From positions 1,054,001 through 1,118,000 of the forward strand of contig JADLSH010000085.1 of assembly GCA_016169945.1 (NCBI GenBank): a stretch of 64,000 nucleotides of DNA, written 5' to 3'. The stretch is from Trachythela sp. YZ-2020. Its lineage: Eukaryota > Cnidaria > Anthozoa > Malacalcyonacea > Clavulariidae. The notes beneath the pieces were generated by a model. It was not told the origin of the DNA, made no database searches, and saw only the letters and a program-made list of their open reading frames with translations. Shown here piece after piece: positions 10,933 through 22,450 of this stretch (position 1 is its first letter; every line of letters begins with the position of its first letter). A program made the position numbers and the translations under genes.

Positions 10933-11709
10933 ATTAACAAGAAAAACATCTTTAGTGTTTTTTATAATCTGGTGTTTTTATAACACGCCAAAGTCCCTCG
11001 AGAAAACACAACTCAATTTGTAACCTGAAAACGTGCGAATTAAATTAATACGTTTCAATATACACAATACACATATAGCCTTAGAGGAAATTAATGTTAA
11101 AAGCGCAGTTTGCGATACACTTAATTGAAAAAACTGGTTCGTTTTTCAATTTACTTAGGAGGGTGGAGTTTCGTATATCTTTTTAGTAAATCTAAAAATG
11201 TATTCAAATTATTTTAAATATATAAATAGCGTGTATGAACTCGAGAAAAGTAGAGATATTACTCGCCATATCCTAGCGATTCAAATTATATCAATATCAT
11301 TGTTCTTTGAAGAAGATCAAGAAACCTAGTGTATCGCGAACTGGCATGCCTTTAAGGAAACTATATTAATATAATTATTGTCTGCAAATGTTCTTGAAAA
11401 ATAGAAAATACTATTTGATTAACTGGCATATTTGGTTAAAACAACCAATTAAAATGCATCATTTATAATTGTCCATTATATAATGACAATTTTATAATCG
11501 ACAGTCAGCGTATTCAGTCCTTTTATATAACTATAAGACATGAAAATTGAAACTTTCAAACATAACAAAACTTTAACATGAAAAGTGAAAAGTGAACGTT
11601 TCCAAGATAAACTTTCTCGGTATATCATTACGCAGAATTCTTCTAAACAAATAGATAGTAGGCCAAGGCTTTTTCAGTGATGACGATATAGCTACAAATG
11701 TAGCTTTGT
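10933..11709. other. MULE 3' untranslated/internal spacer
   Basis: AT-rich sequence between the left inner terminal repeat and the transposase stop codon. I see no further exon, polyadenylation site could not be fixed with confidence, and nothing resembles a second gene. Confidence 0.5.
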
Positions 11710-14700
11710 TCAGGTTAAGTTTACATATAACCCGGACGAATTAATTATTGCTTTGCTCTCATCGCTGAGATTCTGCCACATTTGGCTTGCCATTGAAACA
11801 CGTCCATTGAACATGTGATTTTTCCTCAAAATGTGACTTGGACTGGGGTGGTAATATGTAGCTTGAAAGTCTTGAGTGTAGGTTAAGTTACCATGTTGGT
11901 CTTTGCCTTTCACACGTTTGTCAAAGTGCTTTACGACCACATTCTTCGGCTCGCGTCTGTAACATTCTGCAAATTCTTGACCGCAACCATAACACTTCTT
12001 CACTCGATTACTAAGCATCACCAACTCATATGGGTATGGGGAATTACTGGAAAACCATTGGTTGGTTCCTTGCAAGTGGGGTGTTGTACTTGACGTTGGA
12101 AACCGACTAAACGGTAATTGTGCAGTCGCCGTTTGCGGATACTGAAAGTTGAAGAAATATATTTAAACTATATTATTCATGTATTGATAAAACAACATTT
12201 TGAAATAACTTCAGCAATAACTTCTATACTCTTGTTTAATATATGTGTTTGTTTACACAACAGAACATTTAACCTGTGGTTGAAACGGCATGCGAGGCTG
12301 TTGTTCTATTCCTTGGTTCGCCGTAGTTGCATGATGGTGATGTTGGTTAAAAACGGGCGGTTGATCTGCAGACAATAGTGGCGGGTACTAAATAAAAAAG
12401 GCGGTAATTAGGAGTAACACATTTAAAGTGAATTTCACTCATTGAAGTTAAAGGTAAATGAAAGTAGGCTATATGTATGTAAGAGTATACCTGTGTCTGG
12501 AAAGTCGAGTGTATCTGGCTGTATCTTGTCCCTAACGTGCTTCCAGGAGGACTTTGCTGGTTGATAATTGGGGATTGGGTAGCACCCAGTAGCTGCGCAT
12601 ACTAAAAATTAAAGTTTAATTTATTTTTCATGAAAATCGTTTTATTGCAACACATTTTAGAGCTAAATGCAATCCTTGTGAAAGAACAGTAGAACACGAC
12701 AATCGTGCTCAACGTTTACCTGTGACTGAAAAGTTGTGTGTTGTTGACCGAAGGATTGAGTTGCTGGTGATGTCCACGGCTGGGTAAAGAAAACATACAG
12801 TATTGTTAAATATATATATTCTTAATTATAACTAAATATATTCTTAATTATAACTAAACAAACCTTCAAAATTCAATCACTGTACCTGTGGATGAAAAGT
12901 GGGCTGAATTGTAGCCGACGACATTCGGTTGTTAGTGTTATTGTACGATGCGTTCAACGATTGTGTCATTGGGAACGAAGACGACAACGATTCATCAGCA
13001 ACAGCTAGTTCTTCGTCAAGCGCCGCGTGGTCCAACGGATCAATGAAGGCCCGGGTCGTTGTAGAACTAACAGCTCGTTTCTTCGGTGGCTTTTTCTTCT
13101 CATTCTTTTTCTTCCCAGTTGTACTCATGGGTAGCGAAGACCTGGTTAGGATTGCGGCTGAATTTTGTCCTTTTGGCAGAGATTTTCTCCAACTAAGAAA
13201 CTGGGACAACGCTCCACGGGACTCAGCAACAGCTATCGAGTGATGACAGACTTTAAATGCTTTGTATAAAGGGCAGTCGTCGCACGCCACCTTCCCCGTC
13301 TTGTGTTGATAGACAAAGTGAGGCAAGCGAGGGTGGGATTCACTGGCAACTTGTCTTGCACTGTCGTCGTCGTGGTATTTTCCAACTGGTCTGCAAATCT
13401 CGTCATTGTTTAAAATACTCTCAGCCTTCAGCCACATGTTGCGTAATGAATTTGGTGAAACCGCTTCGGAAAGTCCTGATTCTTCTATGGAAATCGAAAT
13501 TGTGTGGTCGAGTTCTTTCAAGCCAGAAACGTTGGTTTTTCGCGATTCCATAGAAGCATCACTTTGACTGTTGGCAACGGGCCTAACTTGACACCCCATC
13601 ACTTTGGCGACGTGCTTTTTCTTGTCATCTTTAGATTTCTTAATCCATACTTCTTTCGGAATTTCCAAATCTTTGTAGCTCTCGCGAAACTGGTAAAGAC
13701 CTTCGCCTGTGATAGCAAGCTCGACTTGACATGACTGTGCCTCGAGAAACTCTTCTATTTTCTCAACACATTGGGCAATTGAGAGTTTCGCTGATATTTC
13801 ATTCTTGAAAACTTTATTGATGCACTCGTTGTTGTTAGTAGTGTACCACGGGGTTGGACTTCCTTTGATACCAACGCAAGCTCGTACTGAAGTAGTCATG
13901 CTCTCGCGCATGTATGGAGCGTGGTATGTGCTAAACCAACTGTGGAATGATGTAGCCAAAGACGACTTGTGACAAAGGGTTGTCTCCAGTCGATCCCATT
14001 TACTCTCGTCAAACTCTTGTGCGTCGAAGGCGCCGAGAAGACCAAGTATCACTTCTTTCGCATCTTGTTTGCCAAATATGTCGAGGAGAACCTGCGCTTG
14101 AATCGGTTGCAGGTTAAATTCAGACATTTTCATTTCTAGATTTCGCATCGAGTGGAGGAAACAGCGAAGACCAGTTGCATTTGGAAACGCTGCTACAAGA
14201 GCATTGATGAGGGCCTCGTCTCCATCTGTTCCAAAAGCAATCAAATTAACTAAGTCTTTACGTAAACACCGTAAACTGCTGACGAAGTTGTAGAAGGATG
14301 TGAAGTCTTTGCGGTGGTGTACATAGGATGGTCCGAGCATGACTGGCGAATGTCGTCTTCCATTATGGTCAGGAACCCGGGTTTCTAGCAACAAATTGTT
14401 ATATGTTGTAAATGTTACATCATACTTTCCAATATTGAAGGTAGAATCAACTCCAAGAACTGTAGAATCGACATGATTAGTGCAGAAACGCACAAGATCG
14501 GTGAGTTGTTGGTTACTCGCAATCAAACAACTCAAATCAGGGTGTATTAGGAGATTCCTGATGGTCCCACCATCTGGTCTTCTTTCATGTTCCTTCGCCA
14601 AGGCAATGAGATCCATAATTTCATCTCTATTCTCACTGGAATGTTCACCTTTCTGAATGTTTTTCCGAGCATTGTAAACTTGCCTTTGGTCTCTTGGAAC

Positions 14701-16590
14701 TTCTGAAAAGCTTTCGATTTCTGTAATACCACCCTTCTCTGCCCAACTTTTGGAGAAAGTCTCTTTTGGCGTTTTCTTGGAGGCTGCTAACTCTTTCAAG
14801 GTGCTGTGCTGCGTTCTGGTATGAGCTTGTACTCCATATTTTCTGTTTTTGTGAGGCGACAAAACCAGTGGAACTTCGTTGCCATCTTCGTAGTAATAGT
14901 GAACAATGACTACTGGTAGCTGTTTACCCTCCCGTTCCACACATGTGACCGATCTTCGAAAAGACGTTTTACCATCTGTTGTTTTATGTTTCCAATACGA
15001 TCTTTTCAGAACAAATATGTTCTTCGGACTGTCACTCTCACTTTCCTTTGGCTTTGAATCGTGATAGGTGATATCTATGTTTTCTGCATGTTCATGTACA
15101 ATGTAACTGGTTTTAGCTTGTCCTCCCCATTTCCACTTTCCATTATCATCTGCCAATAAATCTTTAGGAGATTTTAACATTTTAGTATCTACTAGAAATA
15201 CACTGTTGTTTGTACAGGCTTTAGGGACTTTGGAGCAGGTGGGATACATATTAGTCACGGCTTTGTCCAACAAGATTTGCATTGCAAGGGCATGTTGATA
15301 TGGGGTGGCACAATCTGTTTCAAGCACCGGAGTTTGATTGTCTTCATTATGGTATTGCACATAACTTCCACGGAATTGTGACTGAAGACGAATGTGCCTA
15401 AATGAAGAAATCACTTAATTATGTTGATGCCAATGATACTTAAGTTATATAATATGCTGTATAATATCCTGTTGCTAATAATGATTTATTCTAAAATATC
15501 TACTTAGGATGCACAGTTCATCTTGCACATCAGTCCCACAACAACAACAGCAAGTTGTTTGAAATAAATAGAAGCACCAGTACCATCAAATGTTACTTTA
15601 GTTACATTACCTAGGAAAATCTGAACTGTCCTCAACATCTTCAAATTTTAGAGTTGCCTGACTTTCTGGATCCTGACTTTCAGGACCATCACTTTCAACC
15701 TCATATATGACTTTTGACTAAACAGAAAATAGGGTAGCTTTATTATTGAATAACTTGATGATGGGAAATCAGTGGCAAAAATGACAATTACCATATATTT
15801 TAATTTAAATACTGTAGCTCATATCAGGCCTAGAAAAAAGCTTTGAATTCCTGACAGCAAAATCCAAAAATAGAAATTTCCTTTGCAACTAAATATAAAA
15901 CTTCCTGCAAAGGCGGATCTCACAGGACACAAAGGCGGATCTCTCAAAGTGTATGGCACACATAGTTGAAAGAAATAAGATTATATATTATTTTCTGTTG
16001 TTAAACATGGAAAACAAGCCAAGCTGCAAATTGTATGGTGTTTCAATTTATAAGATGACAAAATTCCCTGCAAGATGCAGGAAAATTTCCTGCAGAGAGA
16101 TTTTGTAAAATTTCCTGGCAGTGGTGCTGCTGGACATTTTCAAGCACTAGCTAATTAATTAAGGGTTTTGAGGAGCTTGGATTTTTTAGGAGCTGGGAAA
16201 TATAATTTTATGCACAGGAATGGGGATTTCATGCACTGGGATTTACAGAGAAAAGTACAATAAAATATAGGATTATGAATTTCCACTGAACTTCAAATGG
16301 GGATTTGGTCAAAAATTGAGCTGGGAACTGGGATTGAGACCCCCCTACAGGACCCTCTTACAGCACAATGGTAATCTTACCTTTTGGGGCAAAACTTTTT
16401 GGGGAGGTTCAGACTCAGAACTTGATATAATAATTACTTCTTCAGTACTCTGAAACAAAGTATATTAATTAAATTTTTTAGAATAATCCATTATATCAGC
16501 ATTTTCTAATACCCAAACAGGCTACACAGACCTAAAACACTGAAAAGCCACACCCAATAATTTTACCTCCTGTTTCACTCTGTCTGCCAT
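11710..16590 (-). CDS. MULE transposase, 8 exons, 1142 codons
   Basis: Exons (minus): 16590-16567, 16449-16381, 15717-15611, 15397-12886, 12779-12720, 12601-12491, 12387-12274, 12141-11710. All introns are GT-AG; the lengths sum to 3429 nt, an open frame from MADRVKQE to SSGLYVNLT. Exon 2 is STEEVIIISSSESE, a SUMO-interacting-type hydrophobic/acidic patch, and VKQE in exon 1 fits the SUMOylation consensus. The long exon 4 has the MULE DDE core: D384 (VLGVDSTFN), D458 (FGTDGDEA), C479-x2-H482, E591 (NNNECINK). It then has a SWIM-like zinc site C772-x2-C775-x8-C784-H-H and a lysine-rich NLS-like run near 829-841. Exons 5-7 are short, phase 0 and Gln/Pro-rich. Exon 8 ends with a small Cys motif (KKCYGCGQEF). 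The protein should bind the terminal repeats and cut and join DNA in the nucleus. No stop or frameshift is visible, so it may be active; a domesticated role is less likely given intact ends. Confidence 0.88.
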
Positions 16591-16831
16591 TGTCTGTATC
16601 ATAAATGGAGATAAAAATACATATTTCTTTTTGGTATGAATTTTAGAGCACCTCTATTATAGCATAGGATTTGTCTCAACAACTGGTTTTACTGGTTTTT
16701 AGTAATATTAAATGGTATTTATATATAATTGATAATCTATATATTCATGTGTAAACAATAAACAATATTAGTTTGTATAAAACAAACATTAGACTTCGTT
16801 TGTATAAATTATTAAGTGCATAAATTTACAC
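16591..16831 (-). promoter_or_regulatory. Putative MULE promoter/5' region
   Basis: The 240 bp between the start codon and the right inner terminal repeat are AT-rich and contain no other gene; transcription of the transposase must start here or in the terminal repeat itself. Assigned by position only. Confidence 0.35.
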
Positions 16832-17163
16832 TATTTTACTGTATATAAATAATTTATAGGCGAATTTTTATCAAAATTTCACTCATAATGCTGGCCCTGT
16901 GGCAACCCAATGGTGAGCCAGTTGAAAGAGGTATGTAAAATGACATAAAATAGCCACAAACCTGGTTAAAAAGACATCCTTGGACCATCCGCAATCTCTC
17001 ATAAACATGTGCGAATGTAAGCGCCATAATAATAATAATAATATATAAAGATTTATACAGCGCTTAAATTATATAAAATATTCCAAAGCGCTTTACAACA
17101 ATGAAGTTCTACTATATACAAGCAGCTAAAATATTAAGAATTAAGGTATAAGTGTCTATAAAT

Positions 17164-20100
17164 CTAAAAGTTAGAATCGAAAGCTTTCTTAAAAAGGAAA
17201 GTCTTTAATTGAGATTTAAAACAGTCAATTGTTTTACTATTTCTAATACCATAAGGTAGCATGTTCCAAATTGACGGAGCTGCATGCACAAATGCTCGAT
17301 CACCAAGAGTCTTGGCTCTAGTTTTTGGGATAAAAAGTAGTCCCTGATCATCAGATCTCAGTTGGTAACAGCAGTTCGGTTTTTCTAACAACAGTTCCAT
17401 AATGTAGCCTGGCGCCATCCCATGGAGAGCTTTATATACCAGGAGTGCAATTTTAAAATCAACACGAAACTTAACAGGCAGCCAGTGAAGGTGCATCAGG
17501 ACAGGGGTAATATGAGCGCATCTTGGTATAAGACACGTCACTCTAGCAGCGGCATTGAGAACTCGTTGAAGACGCTGAAGTTGGTATTGGGAATGCCGAC
17601 CAGGAGAGAATTGCAGTAGTCCAAGTGTGACGTCACAAAGGCATGTACGAGCGTTTTAGTTGATTCGATGGAGAGGAACTTCCTTATTTGTCGAATGTTG
17701 TACAAGCCCCTAAATGCTTTGCTGCAAACCTTGCCCACATGGACATTCATAGACATATGTTCGTCAAACCACGAACCTAAATTTCGGACTTCTTGTACAG
17801 GTTTTATATCAGCATCACCAACTTCAATCGAGTCGATTGTAACCTTAGACAGCTGCTGGCGAGTTCCAATTATCAAGAATTTCGTTTTAGTGTCATTAAA
17901 CATTAATTTATGTGAAACTAACCAAGCACGAACTTCGACGATGCAATTATTAATAGTTTGAATAGCTTGATCTTGGACAACGGGTGACTCAGGACGGAAA
18001 GATAAATAAAGTTGAGTGTCATCTGCATACCCATGGGAAGAAGGTAGATGCCTGTTAATAATCTGGAACAGTTGAGACACGTATAATAGGAAAAGGACCG
18101 GTCCAAGACAGCTTCCTTGTGGAACTCCACAGTTCAGCGGAAAATTGGCGGAAAACTTTTGCTTAATATTAATACGCTGCTTTCTACAGGAGAGAAACGA
18201 CTTAATCCACTTTAAGGCATTTCCGATCACACCAAATTCTAACTTCAATATATCCGTCAGAATTTCATGATCAATGGTGTCAAAGGCGGCACTCAAATCC
18301 AAGAGCACTAAAGAGTTACTTTCTGTTGGTCCATGTTCATAAGGATATCATTGTGGACTCTTAGGAGAGCCGTTTCGGTAGAGTGGAATTGACGATATGA
18401 CGATTGGTTGTTAGGAAGAGGAGCGTTATCAGCACAATGCTCAAATAACTGGCTAACAACTGCTTTTTCCGTAGCTTTAGAAACGAATGACAGGTTACTG
18501 ACGGGCCTGAAGTTCTCAAAGACTAGATCAAGACCGTATTTTTTAGAATTGGAATAAGAATGGCAACTTTCCATGCTTCTGGGACGTGACCTTCACTTAA
18601 CGACAAGTTGATCATTTTCATAATGACAGGTGTTAACTCACTGGCACATAATTTCAGCAACCATGTTGGAATAGGATCAAGGTTACATGTTGCATTCGAC
18701 GACTTCATGATTATGTTATGGACTTCTTCTTCTGACAGGAGCTTAAATGAATCTAATTTGATATCAGGTAAACGATAATCTACTAATGGTGGGTCTACTA
18801 CAACGTTTTCAATGTCATTTCTAATTAGCTCAATCTTTCGACAGAAATATTTTCCGAACTCATCAGCCAGTTTACGTGAATCATCATGTGGAGGCAAGGA
18901 GTTTTCTTGAGGTGTGTTGCAAAGTGAAGACACAACCTTAAAAGTTTTCTTGAGTCTCCCGAACATTGATCGATAAGATCAGAATAGTATTTGTGTCTAG
19001 CATTTTTCAAACTGGCAGCATACTTGTTACGCGCTTGGCGATAAGCGTCTTTATCATTTTGGCAATTTGATCGTAGCATTACTTTCTCCAGTTTTCTGCG
19101 TTTGGCCTTAATACGTTTAAGTTCTTCACTGAACCATGGCACTCTTGGTCTGACAACCACTACCTTTCTTTGTAAAGGCATGTTTCTCCAAAATATGTGA
19201 TAGCGTATTATCATAATGTTTCACCAGATCATCTAGATTGGAGCATGGGTCATTACACAGTTTGGAATCAGTGATGTCAGCTTTGAAGGCCTGAAGATTC
19301 AAATGATTTGTCTTACGAAACTGAATTTCCTTTGTCACAAAATTCGGGAGAGGAAAAGAGAGGTTGCATTCAACAAAACAATGATCTGACAAAAGAAAGT
19401 AGTCTTGACTAGGTGGATATTAATGTCATTGGACGATCTCGAAATTAGAAGATCCAGGGTATGCCCAGACGAGTGAGTTGGTACAGTAACATGTTGTAAT
19501 AAGCCAAAAGTTTCCAATAAATCAGTAAATGTTTTCGCGTCAGTATCAGACGGATCATCGAGATGAAAATTAAAGTCACCGGAGATTACTAATACTTCTG
19601 TACACATAACAATGCTCTCAAGTAAGTTGGAGAATTCTTCGAAGAAAACGCCTGAAGAAACAGGGTGAGTTTGTGAATAAGGTGGACGATAGACTGCTAA
19701 TGTTTTAATCGTACGGTTGAGTAAAGTCAAGTTCCATTCAGAGTATTCAAAAGATCGTTTTTCACCTCCGTCAATTAAAGTAACTTTAAAATTGGTATTA
19801 AACATAATACCAGTGCCTCCACCCATTCTGTTAGATTGTCTAGGAAGGTTTTTAAAAGAGTAACCAGGGGGAGAAAGCGCGGCTATGCTAACAGTGTCAA
19901 CGTCTTTTAACCAGGTCTCTGTCACAATACACACATCAATATTGTTACTCAAAACATGATCAACGATTTCGGCTGTTTTGTTTTTAAGAGATCTCGCATT
20001 TACATTGGCGAAACGTAGGAATTTTGTATGAGAATCTGAATTTAAGTTAGTTCTATGTACAGACACGCAGACACAGTTTGAAGGGTTATGAGTACGAGCA

Positions 20101-20264
20101 CGGCGACAACGACCATTACGCGGATGTCTATCAGTACTCAGTATCCTGTTGTTTGTACTGACATCAATGGAGGGGGGTATGGAAAAGGTTGGGATGTGGG
20201 ATGGTATATTGGGGACCGAAATGGAGGAGTAATGAAAACTGGGTGAAGAGACAGCTTTGTCCAT
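17164..20264 (-). pseudogene. LINE ORF2: APE endonuclease and reverse transcriptase (several frameshifts)
   Basis: In order on the minus strand: APE-type endonuclease (FANVNARSLKNK, TETWL, VYRPPYS, ISGDFNFHLDD, HTLDLLI, then SDHCFVE in another frame); linker (VPWFSEELKRIKAKRRK); RT with NFRPVSNL, LLDLSAAFDTIDHEIL, GVPQGSCLGPVLF, catalytic YADDTQLY and a C-terminal domain (HWLPVKFRVDFKIALLVYKAL) ending KKAFDSNF. Frame changes fall near 19390, 18970, 18570, 18308 and 17540, so this copy is inactive although almost every domain is retained. Motif wording fits the L2 clade. Confidence 0.9.
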
Positions 20265-20636
20265 TATCTTATAGGAGGGTCGTTGGATGTTATTATAAAA
20301 TTGAGGTTTCTGATGTAGGAAGTCACAATTATTGCCTTTTTACAGAATTTTCTTTTCCTCAGGAATGGACACGTTTAGGTGTCGCTCGATTAAAACGTCC
20401 AGTACCTAATCGAGATGTGCTGGTATTAAATTCACCCGTTGTTGACTTAGTTTTACTGGCTTTATTTAGATTAGTAGCTTCAGTTAGTGTGCAGCTTTTT
20501 ACGAGATCGGTATTCGAGACGCTAGGTTGATCCAGAACTGACTCATTATGTATATCAGTTTCATTATGGAATATATTTATAATGTCTTCAGTTGACTGAT
20601 TTAAGTCGGAGTTTAGAACGCTAGGCCGGTCACTTG

Positions 20637-21358
20637 CTATATTCCTAAACTCGTCGTAGATATTAAATTCATTGAATGAAGTTGGTCCAATGGTATGGGA
20701 GGTGTATATGTTAGGTCAATTAGCGGATCCTTATCAGTAGTTGTAGGGTCATTAAAGGTGGTAATTTTCATACTATTAGTAGGACTGTTGGTCATAGGAT
20801 TGATATTCATTACTTTGAATGTTGAATTGGACAGCAAGCTTGACGCAAGGAGCAAATTTGCTTCGCTAAGTCTACATATCTCGCTGTCTTGCTTGCGAAT
20901 AACAGACTCAAAGTCTTTTGTTTAGATCGCATAGAGTTAATTTCAGTTATTAGATCACTTGTAATGTCCACTAGGGTAGCAATATCTGCTTTCAAGCCAT
21001 CAAACTGCGATACAGATGGTTCAGTCAGCTCATTAACACTACTACAAACCTCTTTCGTTGATGCTTCGCATGAGGGATTTACATCTTTCGGGTCCTGATT
21101 TATCAAGCTTTCGAACTTCAACTTTAGATTCTCTTCAGCATCATCACTCTGTATAACCAGCTTTTTCGAACGAGGACCGCGCCATTTAATCATGTATTCC
21201 CCTTCTCCTTCGCTTTTGAAAACTTTAACGTCGCCTCCAGGGGATTTCCACTTGCCTTTCAAGTTTAATGCTTCTAGAACAAACCTTTCTAATTCCTCAA
21301 AGGTTTTAAGCCATAAATATGTTCCACTGTCGTAAGATAGACCGTTAAGATAATTCAT
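20637..21358 (-). pseudogene. LINE ORF1 (frameshifted)
   Basis: Starts MNYLNGLSYDSGTYLW and carries a conserved-looking block GKWKSPGGDVKVFKSEG then YMIKWRGPRSKKLVIQSD. A predicted coiled coil (DIATLVDITSDLITEINSMR) precedes a frameshift near 20900, after which the frame ending LISTTSLGI continues (20855-20637). Probable nucleic-acid-binding chaperone of the LINE; I do not recognise a named domain. Confidence 0.65.
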
Positions 21359-21472
21359 AGTTGGTTAAAAACGAAGATTTTATTAAAAATATAAAAATAT
21401 AGCGGAGCGAGAAACACACGTCCACAGGTCACGCTAAGATGATTATTAAGATCACGCTAAGATGATTATTAA

Positions 21473-21621
21473 TTCGTCGACTATTCGCACTATTCGTCGA
21501 CTATTCGCACTATTCGCGACTATTCGTCGACTATTCGCACTATTCGTCGACTATTCGCACTATTCGCGACTATTCGCGACTATTCGTACTATTCGCGACT
21601 ATTCTACTTTTATCAATTGCC
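21473..21621. repeat. Minisatellite and outer end of the right MULE terminus
   Basis: Inverse counterpart of 10381-10580: about 13 units of the same 10-bp motif (GTCGACTATTCGCACTATTC), then CTACTTTTATCAATTGCC. Unit order and number differ from the left array, so the two arms no longer match perfectly. Confidence 0.9.
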
Positions 21622-21671
21622 CTGACAAAAGGCATGCCTTCGTTTGCTAAGTCCTGTGATATAGAAGCCAT
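21622..21671 (-). pseudogene. 5' end of the same split LINE ORF1 (start codon and first ~16 codons)
   Basis: On the minus strand ATG at 21671 opens MASISQDLANEGMPF and runs into the 10-bp target duplication CTTTTGTCAG. Skipping the inserted MULE, the frame continues at 10370 as SRIKKPPKEFKLQQAIGN, a plausible basic LINE ORF1 N-terminus, until a stop near 10300; the coiled coil follows in a shifted frame. The 38 bp between the two flanking target duplications are the only host-LINE sequence left between the two MULEs. Confidence 0.65.
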
Positions 21672-22216
21672 ACCCCTCGGTAATTGATAAAACTAGAATA
21701 GTGAGACGAATAGTGCGAATAGTCGATGAATAGTGCGAATAGTCCGCGAATAATACGAATAGTCCGCGAATAGTCCGCGAATAGTCTGCGAATAGTCCGC
21801 GAATAGTCCGCGAATAGTCCGCGAATAGTCCGCGAATAGTCCGCGAATAGTACGAATAGTCCGCGAATAGTCGACGAATAGTACGAATAGTCCGCGAATA
21901 GTCGACGAATAGTACGAATAGTCCACGAATAGTCGACGAATAACACGAGACTTTGCAATGCAAGGCTTTGCGCCAGTGCTGTAGAACTAAATTTACCGGA
22001 GGGGGGGGGGGGGCTCTATTGACGAACATGAAATCGTGAAAACATTCGTTGACGTCAATGACGTCATACGTAACCGGCAAGTGGGTCATGAATTTTACTG
22101 ATGGAATTTTATAGGAATTTTACTTGTAAGTTGTGACGTTGTAATTAAGTGATTTCGTGTGCTTGGAAAACGTGATTTACATCACGAAACAAGAGAAGGT
22201 ATCGATTTATTATTTA

Positions 22217-22376
22217 AGCCCGTTTTCCGCTAGGCGAATTTGTTCGCGCGAAGCGAAAACCAAATTTCGGCGATGTGATTGGTCAGCGAAAAAATTCGCC
22301 GCGAAAAAGTTGGATCAATTCGTACTCTTTTACTTGTCGCTTCGCGCGAACAAATTCGCCTAGTGGAAAACCGGCT
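22217..22376. mobile_element. PIF/Harbinger-like MITE inside the second MULE
   Basis: 160 bp with terminal repeats of about 43 bp, AGCCCGTTTTCCGCTAGGCG at the left and CGCCTAGTGGAAAACCGGCT at the right, continuing into AATTTGTTCGCGCGAAGCG on both arms. It is flanked by TTA (22214-22216 and 22377-22379); a 3-bp TWA duplication suits PIF/Harbinger. Confidence 0.75.
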
Positions 22377-22450
22377 TTAGGGACGTCATTCTAGTGATTG
22401 TCATTCTACTTCCTGTTAAATATTTGTTTAATAGTTCCCTTAATAATATT

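Larger units (their letters stand above)
17030..21472 (-). mobile_element. Near full-length L2/CR1-like LINE inside the MULE right terminus
   Basis: The 3' end (plus-strand left) is an (ATT)n run followed by GCGCTTTACAACA-type sequence, typical of L2/CR1 tails. The 5' end is marked by two tandem copies of a 22-bp sequence with CACGCTAAGATGATTATTAA (about 21428-21472). The insertion separates the unique inner MULE repeat (ending GCGCCATAA at 17029) from its minisatellite (TTCGTCGAC from 21473). These are contiguous in the left terminus, so the insertion site is defined to the base. Both ORFs are present but frameshifted. Confidence 0.88.
10381..21621 (-). mobile_element. Autonomous MULE with minisatellite-bearing terminal inverted repeats
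   Basis: The element ends in GGCAATTGATAAAA on the left and its exact complement on the right, flanked by identical 10-bp target duplications CTGACAAAAG (10371-10380 and 21622-21631). Each terminal inverted repeat has two parts: a 10-bp-unit minisatellite (10396-10580; 21473-21606) and a unique inner part starting TTATGGCGCTTA (10581-10932; complement 16832-17029). Between them lies an 8-exon transposase gene on the minus strand. The left inner repeat is interrupted by a hAT MITE (10708-10871). The right repeat is split by a 4.4 kb LINE (17030-21472) at the boundary between unique and satellite parts. Removing both gives an original length of about 6.6 kb. Long terminal repeats and 8-11 bp target duplications fit the Mutator-like superfamily. 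Confidence 0.85.

Noticed and set aside
12929..13734. Plus-strand ORFs inside the transposase exon
   Set aside because: Antisense shadows of exon 4 without splice sites or motifs.
15398..15414. GTG or ATG start at the 5' end of the 845-codon transposase ORF
   Set aside because: The first residues are intron sequence before the acceptor TTCATTTAG; the true start is the exon-1 ATG at 16590.
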